NCBI GenBank assembly: GCA_030674185.1
Contig: CM060307.1
Location: forward strand, 75,388,135-75,452,134
Reading direction: 5' to 3'
Length of the DNA: 64,000 bases
Origin: Monoplex corrugatus
Taxonomy: Eukaryota; Mollusca; Gastropoda; Littorinimorpha; Ranellidae
Below are positions 44,761-55,480 of the stretch, one piece after another. A program made the translations under genes and the position numbers. A model generated the notes under the pieces. That model was not told the origin of the DNA. It saw nothing but the letters and a program-made list of their open reading frames with translations, and did not search any database. Positions within the stretch are counted from its first letter, which is position 1, and each line of letters begins with the position of its first letter.

Positions 44761-45303
44761 CCCTTAGTTTAGTTTACACTGCGCGCGTCCCTGCCAACTT
44801 ACCAAGCGATTCACTACATGAAACTCTTAATATCAGATGGAAAACATAAAGACACTCGCCAAAAGTTCTGTAGGTTACGCCTGTAATTTGTTAAAACATG
44901 TTACAGCTACAACGTTTCGTCTGCAAGAAGCTTGTTTTAACAATGTTTACATGTCTCACCTCCCACACGTATTTTCTGAGAAAGGAAACGAATGATTAGG
45001 CATGTCGCAAACTGAATACAAATTCATATATTCCTGTGCAGCAAAAAGTTTATTAACGTTAGGTTAATTCTGACTCGAGAAGACCAAATTATGGGGGTAA
45101 ATGTTAAAATATTCATCTTAAGATCACAAGCTGGGAACAGTAAGGACAATCCAAACGGATCCATTTTCGTTTACGGGACGGAAACTGGAATTGTTTTCAT
45201 TCACGACGAGAGCAGTTTCTCTGCACGAGAGACGATTTTGTACTTTTTGGAGATGTCTTGATTATTGAGAGGGGGCTGTATACTTTTCAGGTCTGATAAC
45301 AGT
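44761..45303. promoter_or_regulatory. candidate divergent promoter region MIOS/CCDC89
   Basis: The region holds a GCGCGCG patch (44780-44787) and relatively CpG-containing sequence. It also has two good minus-strand splice donors, TTG|GTAAGT at 44802 and GAG|GTGAGA at 44959, either of which could end a MIOS 5' UTR exon, and the CCDC89 5' UTR on plus. This is inferred from arrangement; no core promoter motif is decisive. Confidence 0.4.
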
Positions 45304-45363
45304 ATGGCGTCTAATCAGAGAACGCCGAGAGATCTTCGCCAGATGGTGTCAGATAGTCACCAG
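45304..45363 (+). CDS. CCDC89: CCDC89 exon 1 of 7
   Basis: 20 codons, [20 protein letters not shown], with donor CAG|GTAAGC and phase 0. It is chosen as first exon because it is the nearest upstream ATG exon in phase with exon 2. Homology in this short stretch is weak. Confidence 0.75.
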
Positions 45364-45462
45364 GTAAGCAACAGTGAACAGGCCTATCCCTATGAAACTG
45401 TTATACTTATACTATAGTAATATAAATATAGAATTATTCAATTAAGAATACCGTCAAAGTGT

Positions 45463-45510
<48 letters not shown>

Positions 45511-46135
45511 TGTTTAGCCCATGTATAGACCTATATGGACAATTTGAAGTTAATTCTATAGGCCTTCATTTTTCTTCCTTATAAATATGCCTGTTCTTCA
45601 ATCTTTGTACTACTGATTGTTGTATTATCAGTTATTAATTTGTGAATGGACCCAGTTAGGCCAGTAATCTTCCTCCTTCCCTGTCGACACTCTCCTCTGC
45701 CCCCCCCCCGTGTATGTATTTTTGTGTTTGTGGGAATTGTGTGTTCGTTCTTTGATTTAACGTCTTTTCACTGTAAGTGATATTAGACGGTTTTTGTGTG
45801 TTCGTTCTTTGATTTAACGTTTGTGGGAATGACTATATTTGTGTGTCTGTGTTTGCTTTCATTTGTGTTTCATGGCTGAAAGACTCTATTTCTCAAGTGG
45901 TTTATTCATTTTCTTCCTTGATTTAATAGATTTTTTTGTAGACTAGTGTCACTACTACCTGTGTTTAATCTCAAGTTATGGTCTGTTTTTATGTTATGGT
46001 GAACTCTGTTTATGCTGTATTAGTGTGTCCATTCACCTATGTGTATTCTGCAGTAATATAGTGATATGCAACCCTCCATGCCCTCCTGCCCCCGCATTTT
46101 TTTGTTTTGTTTTGTTTTGTGTGTGTGTGCATGTG

Positions 46136-46181
<46 letters not shown>

Positions 46182-47296
46182 TGAGAATTGTTTGACATGG
46201 GGATTTGTACGATGCAAATAAGACTATCATTAGATTGTTATCATTGTTGTTATTTTTGTTGTTGTTGTTGTGATATGAAACATATCTAGTATGGCCAGCC
46301 CCTCAATTTCAGGCATCTCAGACTTCTGCCACTAATTCGGCAGATGTATGTTATGCATTTTTTCTTTGTTTTTTTTTTTATATACTCTTGACAAAGGCCA
46401 GTTGGTCAAAAATTTACATAATTATGTCTTATTTCGTTATGTTAGATACATGTTCTAATTCTATTTTTATGTTTTTTCTGGTTCATATTCACTGGACAAA
46501 AGCTAACCAATAGCATCCAACAACTGTACCCCACTAGTACTTACACAAGGTACTATTGGAGAGTGGTTCCATACTTCAGGTAGAGTTCATTAGGGCTACC
46601 TTTCATCCCCCATGCTTTTTAACATATTTCTGGACCACGTCATGATTGACATGCTTGAAGATCATGTCAACACAGTCAACATTGGAGGAAGAACCATCAC
46701 TAACCTTCACTTCACTTCTTGTTAAAAGACAAGATGAAACAACAACAAGATATGGCACGGAAATCAATGCCCAGAAGACCAAATTGATGGCCATCCACAA
46801 CACCACCATCACAACTGATATCTTTTGATGGACTGAAGCTAAGAACTGTATAATAATTCACTTACCTGGGATCCCTCATTAGCAATGAGGGATCCAAGCC
46901 AGAAATCCTCTCAAGGGCAGCAAGATCAAAACAGCACTGTCCAGGATGAAACATTGTGGAATGACAAGAACATCTCTACAAAACACAAGATCAGGCTCTT
47001 GCAGACATGACCCTCACAGCAGGTTTTGAAAGATAAACCCAAGCCATGGAAATTAGATACTGCACACCAGATATGCTAAAATCTCCAGTGAACAAGTGTA
47101 CCAAACCATCAAGAAGCACACCGAACCATGTGAAGATATGTTGACATAGTTAAGAAAAGAAAACTAGATTATAAATCTGTGCTGTTTGATAGATGTTTCA
47201 GAAATAAATGTTTTGATAAGATTAAAAAAAAAAAATTAGCAGACATTTGCTTTGCACAGATTTAGAACCTTTCATAGTCATGTCTTGTTGCAACTG

Positions 47297-47386
<90 letters not shown>

Positions 47387-47388
47387 GT

Positions 47389-47446
<58 letters not shown>

Positions 47447-50221
47447 TGCGCGCATATGTTTTGGTGTGACAGAATATCAGCCAGGCACTGCAGACTGGTA
47501 ACCTTCATACTGCTAGAGCATTATGCGCACTCTTGCCAGAAAAGAAACATTTGAAACTCTCAGACTGTCTCATGCAACTTTAATTGCAGGAGCCATTACT
47601 AACCCTATGTTTAGATAGATATTAAAAACAATCATAAACATCATCATAAACAATGATTGTAATTTTCATTTTCTGCTGCTCATTTGTAAGATTTTGTTTA
47701 CTTATATATGTTGTTATGATATGTTATTATATTTTACTTTAAATTGTGTCATTCCATAGAAATTAGTTTTGATTTTCTGAAACAGATATTTTGAAGCCAG
47801 TTCTGTTGTGGTTGTTTTGAAGGAGTTTTATGTCTACCCGAAGCATTCCACAGGGCCCCTTTGATGTCTTTGTATTTAACATAAGTGTTGTTTTGTTTCA
47901 GGATATGCATGAAATGCAAGACAGTCTTGCCAAGCTAAAAGCATTGAAAGAAGATGACAAAACAGAGGCAGGAATGCTCCGCTCCCGCATTGATGAACAG
48001 TCAAAACTAATTATGATTCTGAAGCAAAGAGCAGATGAAGAAATTGCGCGAGCTCAAACCTTGGACAGAATTAACAAAGAACTGACTGAATTCAGAGAGC
48101 ATGCTGATGATATGTTGAAAAATGAAGTCAGAAAATTCACGCAGTTGGAACATAGGTTTGATACTCTTGCATCCAATCATGAAGAAATGATCAAGATTAA
48201 AGATGAATACAAAAGAGTGAACCAGGAGCTGCGAGAGGAAAATGCAAGACTGAAAAATGAAAATGCTCGTTTGTTCTCCAAGGCAATTCAAGAAAAAGAT
48301 GCAAGGATTCTTGAATTGGAGAAGAAGTTTGCTGTCTTAAAGCAAGAAAATGGAAACATTGAATTGAAGTTCAGGTGTATATCTGTTTTGCTTGTTTTCA
48401 TCAAAAACCAAGACAGTGGTTACTGTGGACACTGCCTTTTTTATGGTGTAAAAAAATGCAGATACATTTTTAGAGCCCCAAGAGAAGGAAAGCATGGTTG
48501 ATTCCCTTGCAGTGTTAAAAACAAATAGAAAGACAAAAACAAGGAAGTAAAATAGATCTTTTACTCGACAAAATAAACTATCTGGTCTGAAACACAAAGC
48601 AAAACAATAACCTTTGGGAAACAGAATGAGTTAGATGGTCACCTTGCCTGCTCCCCATTTGGGCATTTTTTGTTTTTGTTGTTTGTTTGTTTTGTTTTTT
48701 CATTACAGCATTGTCTTCCTCACATGTTTCTCTTTCATTTTTGTTTCAGACCAGAGAGTTTATTCTGTCAAACAGGTTTGCTTGTTTTTGTCATTCAGTT
48801 TGTTCTTACCAATGCAAGGTAGACAACTCTATTTTTCCTCTCTTGGGGCTGTAGAAAGGTATGGTCTGCATTCCCTCTGCTTGGCAGTGCAATTACTGCT
48901 GTTCTTCTTCTTTTTAAAAAATTTTTTTTTTTTTAATAAGTATTTCTTGTGATGTTCAGTTCTGGACCTTGTGTTATTTTTGTGGAATGATTTAGTCTTT
49001 TGCTTTTAAACACAGTACTGTCAGATTAACTACATTCTCTGTCTTTTGTCACAAGATTTTTCATACACACCAAAGAACTTGTAACTTGCTTTGTGTCCAG
49101 AATTGATCAAAAATATTGTGTGTAGGTTTGACTATGATTTATGCAAACATCAGCTGCATTGCAGGCACACTTAAACTCAGGAGATCAAGTAAGTTTTCAA
49201 ACAATGTAATAAAGACAAAAGCATTTTTGTTGTTGTTGCTTTTAGTTTTGTTGGTTGGCTGGTTGATTGGTTAGTTAATTGGTTTAGGGAGGGGGGAGGG
49301 GTTATTGTTGGGTTTTGTTTTGTTTTGTTTTGTTTGTGGATTGGTTTTTGTTTGGTTGGTTTGGTTGTTGGTTGGTTGGTTGGTTGGTTGGATTGTTTCT
49401 TCCTTCAATTCTGGAGAGCTAGAGAACCAGCAAAGGATAGTTTTCTCTGTGGGAGTACTGAATGAGAGATTCTACATTCTACCGTTATTGTGCGGAACCC
49501 AGTTTAAACTCATTAAAAATTTGTGGTTATTCAAGCAGCATGAATAGTAGGTCTGCATTCAGATTTTCATCACACCCACACAGTAAATGAAATCTGGCTA
49601 AGAACATGGTCCCTGCTTCACCACTGAGCTATAAGACATTCACTTGAGATTGGATATCACTTTGAGTAGATCAGACTTAAAATGAACCCACAATGAATTT
49701 CAGCATCTCCGATCAGGACTTGTATTCCATGTGAAGATGTGGTTGTTGCTGGATGTTGTTTGCTTGTTGTATCCTGCTGTGGGTTCAGTTGATGTGAAAC
49801 CCATCAGACAATCGAGCTCTGGATGTTAAAAATTTATATTGTGCTTGTTCAGGACATGAAGCCAGTCATAAAGAAGCCAATTGAACCAAACAAGGAACAA
49901 GAATTTGGTGATTTCTGCTTTATAAGAGTTCTTGTCCTTTAACTTTACTCATCATAAGTAACAGAACATTATATCATTGTCGCTGCTTTAAAGTAATGAA
50001 AAATTATAATGTTTATTACTATTGATAAATGCTCAGCTTAGTAAAATAAAAAGAGCCCAAATGAAGACTATGATACCCATTTACAGTGAACATTCTTAAG
50101 ACAATGATGTCAGATAACTTGTGCAATTTTATGTGCACACAATACAACAGATTTGGTATACTGTGAAGAGCTCAGTATGACTTTTAATGTGACAGAACAA
50201 CTATGGAATTTGAATTCAGCT

Positions 50222-50294
<73 letters not shown>

Positions 50295-51213
50295 TGTGGT
50301 GTGTGTGTGACACAGATCAATGCAACAGGAGCTGCGTGGCAGAGAAGATGTCTTGAAGCAGCAGTTGCATGATGTGACTGAAAACAGTGCAGCAAAGATA
50401 AGAGATCTGCAGCACCAAGTCCAGCAAGCAGAAGAAAGGCTGAAAGGTATTATTGTGCATACAATGTGCACACTGACATCTTGTTTCCCTTGAGTGGGAT
50501 TAATAGATTATAGAATGTTTTGTAAAAGTGATTGTAATGTGACTTATTCAGTTAGTGAGATGCTTCTTGAAATCAGTATAACAATGGTCACTTCCACAGC
50601 AGTGTAATGCTGACTTTGCATGACTGAAGGTTTTTCCATAAATAGCTTTCCTGGTTCCCAAAAACATATCCTGTCTTGTCAGCATTGTGGTTTCAAAAGG
50701 GCTTTATTGTTTGTCTTCAGTGTACTCAACATGGTGTGATTAAATAAAGAAATGACATTGACATTTACGCGAAGGTTTTTCCATAAATAGCTTTCCCGGT
50801 TCTCAAAAACATATCCTGTCTTGTCAGCATTGTGGTTTCAAAAGGGCTTTATTGTTTGTCTTCAGTGTACTCAACATGCTGTGATTAAATAAAGAAATGA
50901 CATTGACATTTACCCGTGTTTGGACCAGTTTTGCTTGGTTGGTTACAGGAGCTACTCATAAACTTCAGAGTCAGCAAGACCGACGACAAAGTCAGGAGCT
51001 AGAGTTCAATTCAAAACTTGCCTCCGTCACTAAGGAACGTGATGATCTGCTGGACCTGGCCATGCAAAGAGGAAAACTTATTCAGGTGCTTTGTTGATAC
51101 TGAAAATAACAGTTGTTTCTTTTCTTTGGTAGCACTAGTGAGCATGATATCCATGTGCACATTTATGTCACACACATACACATGCATGCACATACACACA
51201 CACATACACACAC

Positions 51214-51246
<33 letters not shown>

Positions 51247-53004
51247 AGACAAGACAATGTGTTTGTCAGAGACAGAAAGAGAAGTAGAGAGAGATATATT
51301 GATTTAATGAACTGATGAACTGTGTTAGTAGCAATCAGTCTGAGCATTCGTATCATGCTGATACATTGTTGATATTTCAACATAAGTAGGCTATGTGATT
51401 CTATAATTAACATCTGAAAAAGGTATCCGCTAGCGCTTTGAAAGATGATTGCAGAAATGTCAGGAGTAGATACATATACACTGACTGATGTAATAAATTG
51501 TTTATTTGTTTCAGAAAGAGCAAACAGAGAATAAGAGACTGCAGAAGAAAGTAGAGGACACAGAAAAACTTATGTACACAATGCAGGAAAAATTTGAGTG
51601 AGTGTGTAATTTCATTCTTATGTTTCACTTTGCATTATGTGGATAATATTGCTTTATCTTAACATGGTTATTAATGATTAAGGTATTGTGAGGGAAGTAT
51701 ACTTTTTACTTAAAATCAGTTCTTAGTTTATCCGTTTACCATATTTTTGTGTTTTTTCCCATTTCTTTCTTTTTGAAAAAATTGTTGTTTAATGTTGTTT
51801 GTTTCTTATCTGCTGTATTTGGGACTGCTGGATACTGTAAGAAATCTTTCACACAGAGCCATTGTGGGGGTGTTGTAGGAGGGAGCATGGTCCTCAGTGT
51901 GAAGTGTGAAAGGTAGGGAGAAGAGGAAGTAGCAGGCATTCTTTCACTGCTGAATTAGCACAACAGCAGAGGGGTGTAATTCATTAAAAAAAAGATATAC
52001 TGACATTCCAGGGAGTTTAGATGGAACAGAGAAGGGGAGAGGTGGAGAGAAAGGTAGAGAGGGAGGAAGATGAGTGCATTTTAAAATGTGACCTGTGCCT
52101 TGCAACACCATCTTATGAAAACCATGACAGTTTACAAACATGTATGTGTACAGATATACAGGCGCACTAACATACAGAGAGAATGAGCACACACACACCC
52201 ATACACACACACCCACTTTAGGATTAATCTGTCTTCTAAGATGAGACATGACTGTAGAAGATGCCTAATTCATTTTTTTCTTCTCTAAAGTTTATATATT
52301 TAAGTGTGTATTTATGGTGCATGCTTTGTTTTGTTTTTCAGTCGTGAGGCAGCTTCAGTGAATGCTAACCTTCAGGTGCGCAAACTTAAGGAAGAGCTAG
52401 CTGATTCTGAGGCCCAGTATGCAGAAATGCAAAAGGTAATAGTGTGTGAAGTGTGTGCTTTTCTTTTTCTCTGTGTGTGTGTGTTCACTCACACAATTTC
52501 TGTTCATAGTTTTTATTTAATATTATTTGGTAGGCCTACAATAAATTATTTTTTAAGTTTTTGAGAAAAAAATTGTCACATGATTTTTTTCAATCTGTAA
52601 GTTTTGATGAGATTTTTGGTTTGATAGTTTAAACTTTTAATTTTCAGAATTTTTGATGAGATGTTTTTAATATTTTACCCATCTGTACTTTCCCCCTAAA
52701 GTTGGTACATTGTAAGTTTGATCAGTGACAACAGTTTGTGCCACCTGTCTTTCTGCTGTGCTGCCTGTCTTTCTGTACTACCAGGTATCTTGTGTCTTTT
52801 TTTTTCTAATTAATTGGATGAATTTTTATGATTTATTGGTTGATTTTTTTCTATACTAATTGAAATTCATTCCAAGTTTATCTTATTCTTTGCCATATTC
52901 TTTGTTATTGCTTTCAGGAGTTCAGTGCATTCAAAAAACATTCAGGATACCTTCTTCGGCAAGAGAAGGAGTTGAACGAGAGGTTGAGGCACTTGGTTGG
53001 GTGA
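45304..53004 (+). CDS. CCDC89: CCDC89, coiled-coil domain protein 89
   Basis: Seven exons joined in consistent phase encode 354 residues (human CCDC89 about 374). After a short N-terminus ([20 protein letters not shown]) the protein is almost entirely coiled coil. Family signatures are AMLRSRIEEQ-like [90 protein letters not shown] and the terminal [24 protein letters not shown]89 is testis-enriched in mammals, and its mouse orthologue was described as a partner of a HEY-type repressor; its biochemical role is unclear. The start ATG has A at -3 and G at +4. It is head to head with MIOS and converges on the SR gene. No frame damage. Confidence 0.93.
45464..45507. repeat. (GT)n microsatellite
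   Basis: 44 bp, about 100 nt after the CCDC89 exon 1 donor, sense UG. Confidence 0.95.
45508..46130 (+). other. CCDC89 intron 1, proximal part
   Basis: T-rich intron with a short duplication (GTGTGTTCGTTCTTTGATTT near 45738 and 45796) and a poly(C) run near 45701-45709. No gene. Confidence 0.5.
46080..46182. repeat. (TTTTG)n and (GT)n microsatellites
   Basis: A TTTTG tract at about 46101-46120 followed by GT tracts to 46180 in CCDC89 intron 1. Confidence 0.9.
46490..47165 (+). pseudogene. degenerate LINE reverse-transcriptase fragment
   Basis: Frames read [83 protein letters not shown] and [11 protein letters not shown]. These are the order and motifs of a jockey/CR1-like RT from the GxSxSPxLFN block to the C-terminus. 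The YADD region is deleted and frameshifts abound. CCDC89 intron 1, sense orientation. Confidence 0.75.
47299..47454. repeat. long (GT)n microsatellite
   Basis: About 156 bp of TG with GC and TATG interruptions in CCDC89 intron 1, the longest tract in the window. It is sense UG. Confidence 0.97.
47902..48374 (+). CDS. CCDC89: CCDC89 exon 2
   Basis: Acceptor TTTTGTTTCAG. 157 codons of uninterrupted coiled coil from [20 protein letters not shown] to NGNIELKF. Donor AG|GTGTAT. The open frame upstream of 47902 is intronic. Confidence 0.95.
48470..48605 (+). repeat. 130-bp dispersed repeat, copy A
   Basis: It contains CCCAAGAG-AGGAAAGCATGGT, TCCCTTGCA, CTTTTACTCGACA and TCTGGTCTGAAACA. Copies B and C are at 54822-54955 and 55354-55480 in the same orientation. 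Confidence 0.75.
48606..50220 (+). other. CCDC89 intron 2, remainder
   Basis: It holds T-rich sequence, a GTTTT/GGTTGGTT low-complexity region at 49240-49400 with a G-rich GGGAGGGGGGAGGGG patch near 49287, and no coding signal. Confidence 0.5.
50226..50309. repeat. (GT)n forming the CCDC89 exon 3 acceptor tract
   Basis: The TG repeat ends six bases before the exon (GTGTGTGTGACACAG). There is no separate polypyrimidine tract. Confidence 0.95.
50316..50446 (+). CDS. CCDC89: CCDC89 exon 3
   Basis: It encodes [20 protein letters not shown], then [14 protein letters not shown] through AEERLK. Its acceptor GTGACACAG follows an 85-bp GT repeat directly. Confidence 0.9.
50626..50915. repeat. 145-bp tandem duplication
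   Basis: Two copies (50626-50770 and 50771-50915), nearly identical, containing GAAGGTTTTTCCATAAATAG, GTCAGCATTGTGGTTTCAAA and TTAAATAAAGAAATGACATT. They lie in CCDC89 intron 3 just upstream of exon 4. Each copy carries AATAAA. Confidence 0.95.
50949..51085 (+). CDS. CCDC89: CCDC89 exon 4
   Basis: It encodes [20 protein letters not shown], then [14 protein letters not shown] and [10 protein letters not shown]. Donor CAG|GTGCTT. Strong family match. Confidence 0.94.
51196..51244. repeat. (AC)n microsatellite in CCDC89 intron 4
   Basis: Sense CA, about 115 nt past the exon 4 donor, the second exception to the UG-sense trend. Confidence 0.95.
51515..51597 (+). CDS. CCDC89: CCDC89 exon 5
   Basis: It encodes [20 protein letters not shown], then YTMQEKF. 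Acceptor TTTGTTTCAG, donor GTGAGT. Confidence 0.94.
51598..52341 (+). other. CCDC89 intron 5
   Basis: Purine-rich stretch near 52020-52075 and short CA tracts near 52185-52215. Nothing else. Confidence 0.4.
52342..52435 (+). CDS. CCDC89: CCDC89 exon 6
   Basis: It encodes [20 protein letters not shown], then [11 protein letters not shown]. Acceptor TTGTTTTTCAG, donor AAG|GTAATA. Confidence 0.95.
52574..52767 (+). repeat. 194-bp inverted repeat, left arm
   Basis: It begins TGTCACATGATTTTTTTC and ends TGCTGTGCTGCCTG. Base-by-base comparison shows that it is the exact reverse complement of 57020-57213. It lies in CCDC89 intron 6. Confidence 0.97.
52918..53004 (+). CDS. CCDC89: CCDC89 exon 7 (terminal)
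   Basis: It encodes [20 protein letters not shown], then ERLRHLVG and TGA at 53002-53004. The last seven codons overlap the first unit of a minisatellite. Confidence 0.95.
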   Translation, partial: EFSAFKKHSGYLLRQEKELNERLRHLVG

Positions 53005-53142
53005 ACATGGACTGTGAAGAGTAGTGCATGTTTACCATTGAGGCACTTTGGTGAACGTGGACTGTGAAGACTAGTGCATGTTTACCATTGAGGCATTTGG
53101 TCGGGTGAACGTGGACTGTGAAGACTAGTGCATGTTTACCAT
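52984..53142 (+). repeat. about 54-bp minisatellite over the CCDC89 stop codon
   Basis: Three units starting at 52984, 53038 and 53088 (54, 50 and about 55 bp) share TTGAGGCACTTGG, GTGAACGTGGACTGTGAAGA and TAGTGCATGTTTACCA. Unit one contains the last codons and TGA of CCDC89. Confidence 0.95.
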
Positions 53143-54820
53143 CACATAGTAGTAATACATATTTGGCTTTGTTGGTAAAGTTGCCATATTATCTTTGTGA
53201 TTGACATGACTTGTTGATACATGGTTGATCATGAAACCTTCAAAATGCTGATCGTAAAAAATCGTACTATTTCCACCCATGATCTTTTGTTATGGAACAA
53301 GCTTTAAGTCACATGTCTCTTTCATTCAGAAGTATGGGTTTTTATCTTTAATTATTATTGCTCCAAGATATGAAAATATATCAGCAGTTCATGTGTGACT
53401 CATGTGCCTGTGTGTGTTTGCATGTTTGTATGTGTGATTATATATATCTTATTTGATCGCTCGAAATATTTCATGAGTAATTTTCCAAATTTCTTGGATA
53501 AGCATTTGTATATCATTACACTAAGAGTGATCTTGGCATAATAGGGAAGCATGCAAGAAAAATGATTTGCTCCTTCAAGAAGTTTTGTGATAATCCTGCA
53601 AATGTTTGTGATACATGTTCTGAATCTTTTATGATCAGCCTGTACTCATTTCACTTTTGATGATCTTGGAATCCAAAAGTCAGAACTTTTGATCCAGGTT
53701 AAAAGCTTTGAACTTGATGTATCTATGACGACATCAATCTGTGGCAATTTGGATGATATAGTGGATGAAGTTCCTATTATTATGTTGCCTTGACTGTTTT
53801 ATCCCCATTATAGCGATGCTCTTTCATCCTTTTTTTTTTTTTAACCTGCAGATTACATATTCTTGTAGTAGCCAAATACAAATGGCTGAATGTGCTATAT
53901 GTGGAGCCAGTGAAGCATTTCCACTATATCTATTGAATCAGTGGGTATGGAAAATACTTAATGGAACATCAAAACCACACTGTTGTCCAAGTTGACAGAA
54001 TCTAAGAAATGAGGAATGTTCGATTAGCTCAACCAGGTCATTGTATGTGTGTTATTTTAATCTGTGCAGACAGGTTAAGTCTGACAGTGGTGATGATAAG
54101 TATGTAGTTTGTGCATTAGTATCTCAGCATGGATATGATGTGGATGTTTTATGCTTAATCTATACTTGCAGGGAGTGAGGATCTGAGGGGTGGGATGTTT
54201 TTTCTCTTCCTTTTTTATGGACTGGTGTGAACGTGTTTGTGCGTATTTTGTGTGTATACATGTGTGTGTGTATTTATGTGTGTATATGTATGTGCAAGTG
54301 TGAGAGAGAAAGACTGTCCAGTTGTATAATAAGGAATAATGACAATTTTCATGTTCAATTTGAACAGTAAAATGAATGGTCTCTGTTTTTGTTGAAAGGC
54401 CCAAAAAAATGTGAATAGCATTACAAAGTATACTTTCTGCTCCATTGCTGTTTTGAAGTGCATGTTTCCATGAAAACTGTTCATATTTATATATATTTTT
54501 TGATCCCCTGTGAACTTATACATCATGTCAAAATACTATACTGCTGACTTTTATGCTGCCAACTGTAATGACAAGTCACACAGTTATGCTGCCATCTGTA
54601 ATGACAAGTCGCACAGGTATTTTATACATTCATAATCAGATATGTAGCCAACTTTTGTACATATGTAGTTAGGTGTGTGGCCTGTCTTACTTGCTGCATT
54701 TTATTGTTCTGGCATGCCTATAGCATTCTTTGAAAACTTTTATTTTCACTTCTAGATTCAAACAGCAGTTTATTTATGCAGTTCTTAAATGATTGAGTAT
54801 AATATTAAGGGTGAAAGTAG
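53143..54820 (+). other. CCDC89 3' UTR / downstream sequence
   Basis: Long AT-rich stretch with no coding signal. A small duplication near 54541-54615 (TATGCTGCCA-CTGTAATGACAAGTC). A poly(A) site cannot be placed confidently. Confidence 0.45.
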
Positions 54821-54821
54821 T

Positions 54822-54955
54822 GTTGTCACAACCTCGAGAGGAAAAACAGGGTTGACTCCCTTGCAATCATAAGACCAAACAAAAAGACAACCACAAGCAG
54901 CAAAATTTACCTTTTACTCTGTAGATTAAACTGGTCTGAAACAAAGCGAAAAAGA
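54822..54955 (+). repeat. 130-bp dispersed repeat, copy B
   Basis: CCTCGAGAGGAAAAACAGGG, TGACTCCCTTGCAATCATAA, CCTTTTACTCTGTAGATTAA and CTGGTCTGAAACA. Confidence 0.75.
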
Positions 54956-55353
54956 AATATAGTAGACCATGCTGTAATACTTCAAAAGAAACTGTTGGTG
55001 ATTACGGACAGCCCAGGTTATCTTACTGGAGTGCTCTGTCAGTATTTAGTCAAATGGAAGTTCCTAATGCACCGAAGCAGGAGATAATTGCTGTTCTCTG
55101 TGGAACTCATCGGACCTGCTGCCCAGGGTACCAAAAGGAGGATATCCATGAGTATGTTAAGCAGACCACTGAAATTTAGAGATATCACCTAAACAAGTAG
55201 GGTTAGGGCACCCAGTGAGGGCAAAAAGAAGGAATTCAGAAGAAAAGGATGAGGTAAAAAAAAAAATCTATGGAAGCAGTCATGCGTGGTTTAACACCTA
55301 GAAAATGTCTGTCAGGGTGACTTTTCTAAGAAGAGTAGCCTAGATGTAGGTAT

Positions 55354-55480
55354 GCTGTCACAGTCCCAAGAGACAGAAAGCATGGTCGTCTCCTTTGCAA
55401 TCCTAAACGCAAAACAAGTCGAAAACAAGTAAACAAAATCAGCCTTTTACTTGACAGAGTAAACTGGTCTGAAACAGAAA
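55354..55480 (+). repeat. 130-bp dispersed repeat, copy C
   Basis: CCCAAGAGACAGAAAGCATG, TCTCCTTTGCAATCCTAAA, CTTTTACTTGACAGAGTAAA and CTGGTCTGAAACAG. Confidence 0.75.

Noticed and set aside
45170..45200. Possible RFX X-box upstream of CCDC89 (GTTTACGGGACGGAAAC)
   Set aside because: Poor match to the half-site consensus. Not enough to claim ciliary regulation.
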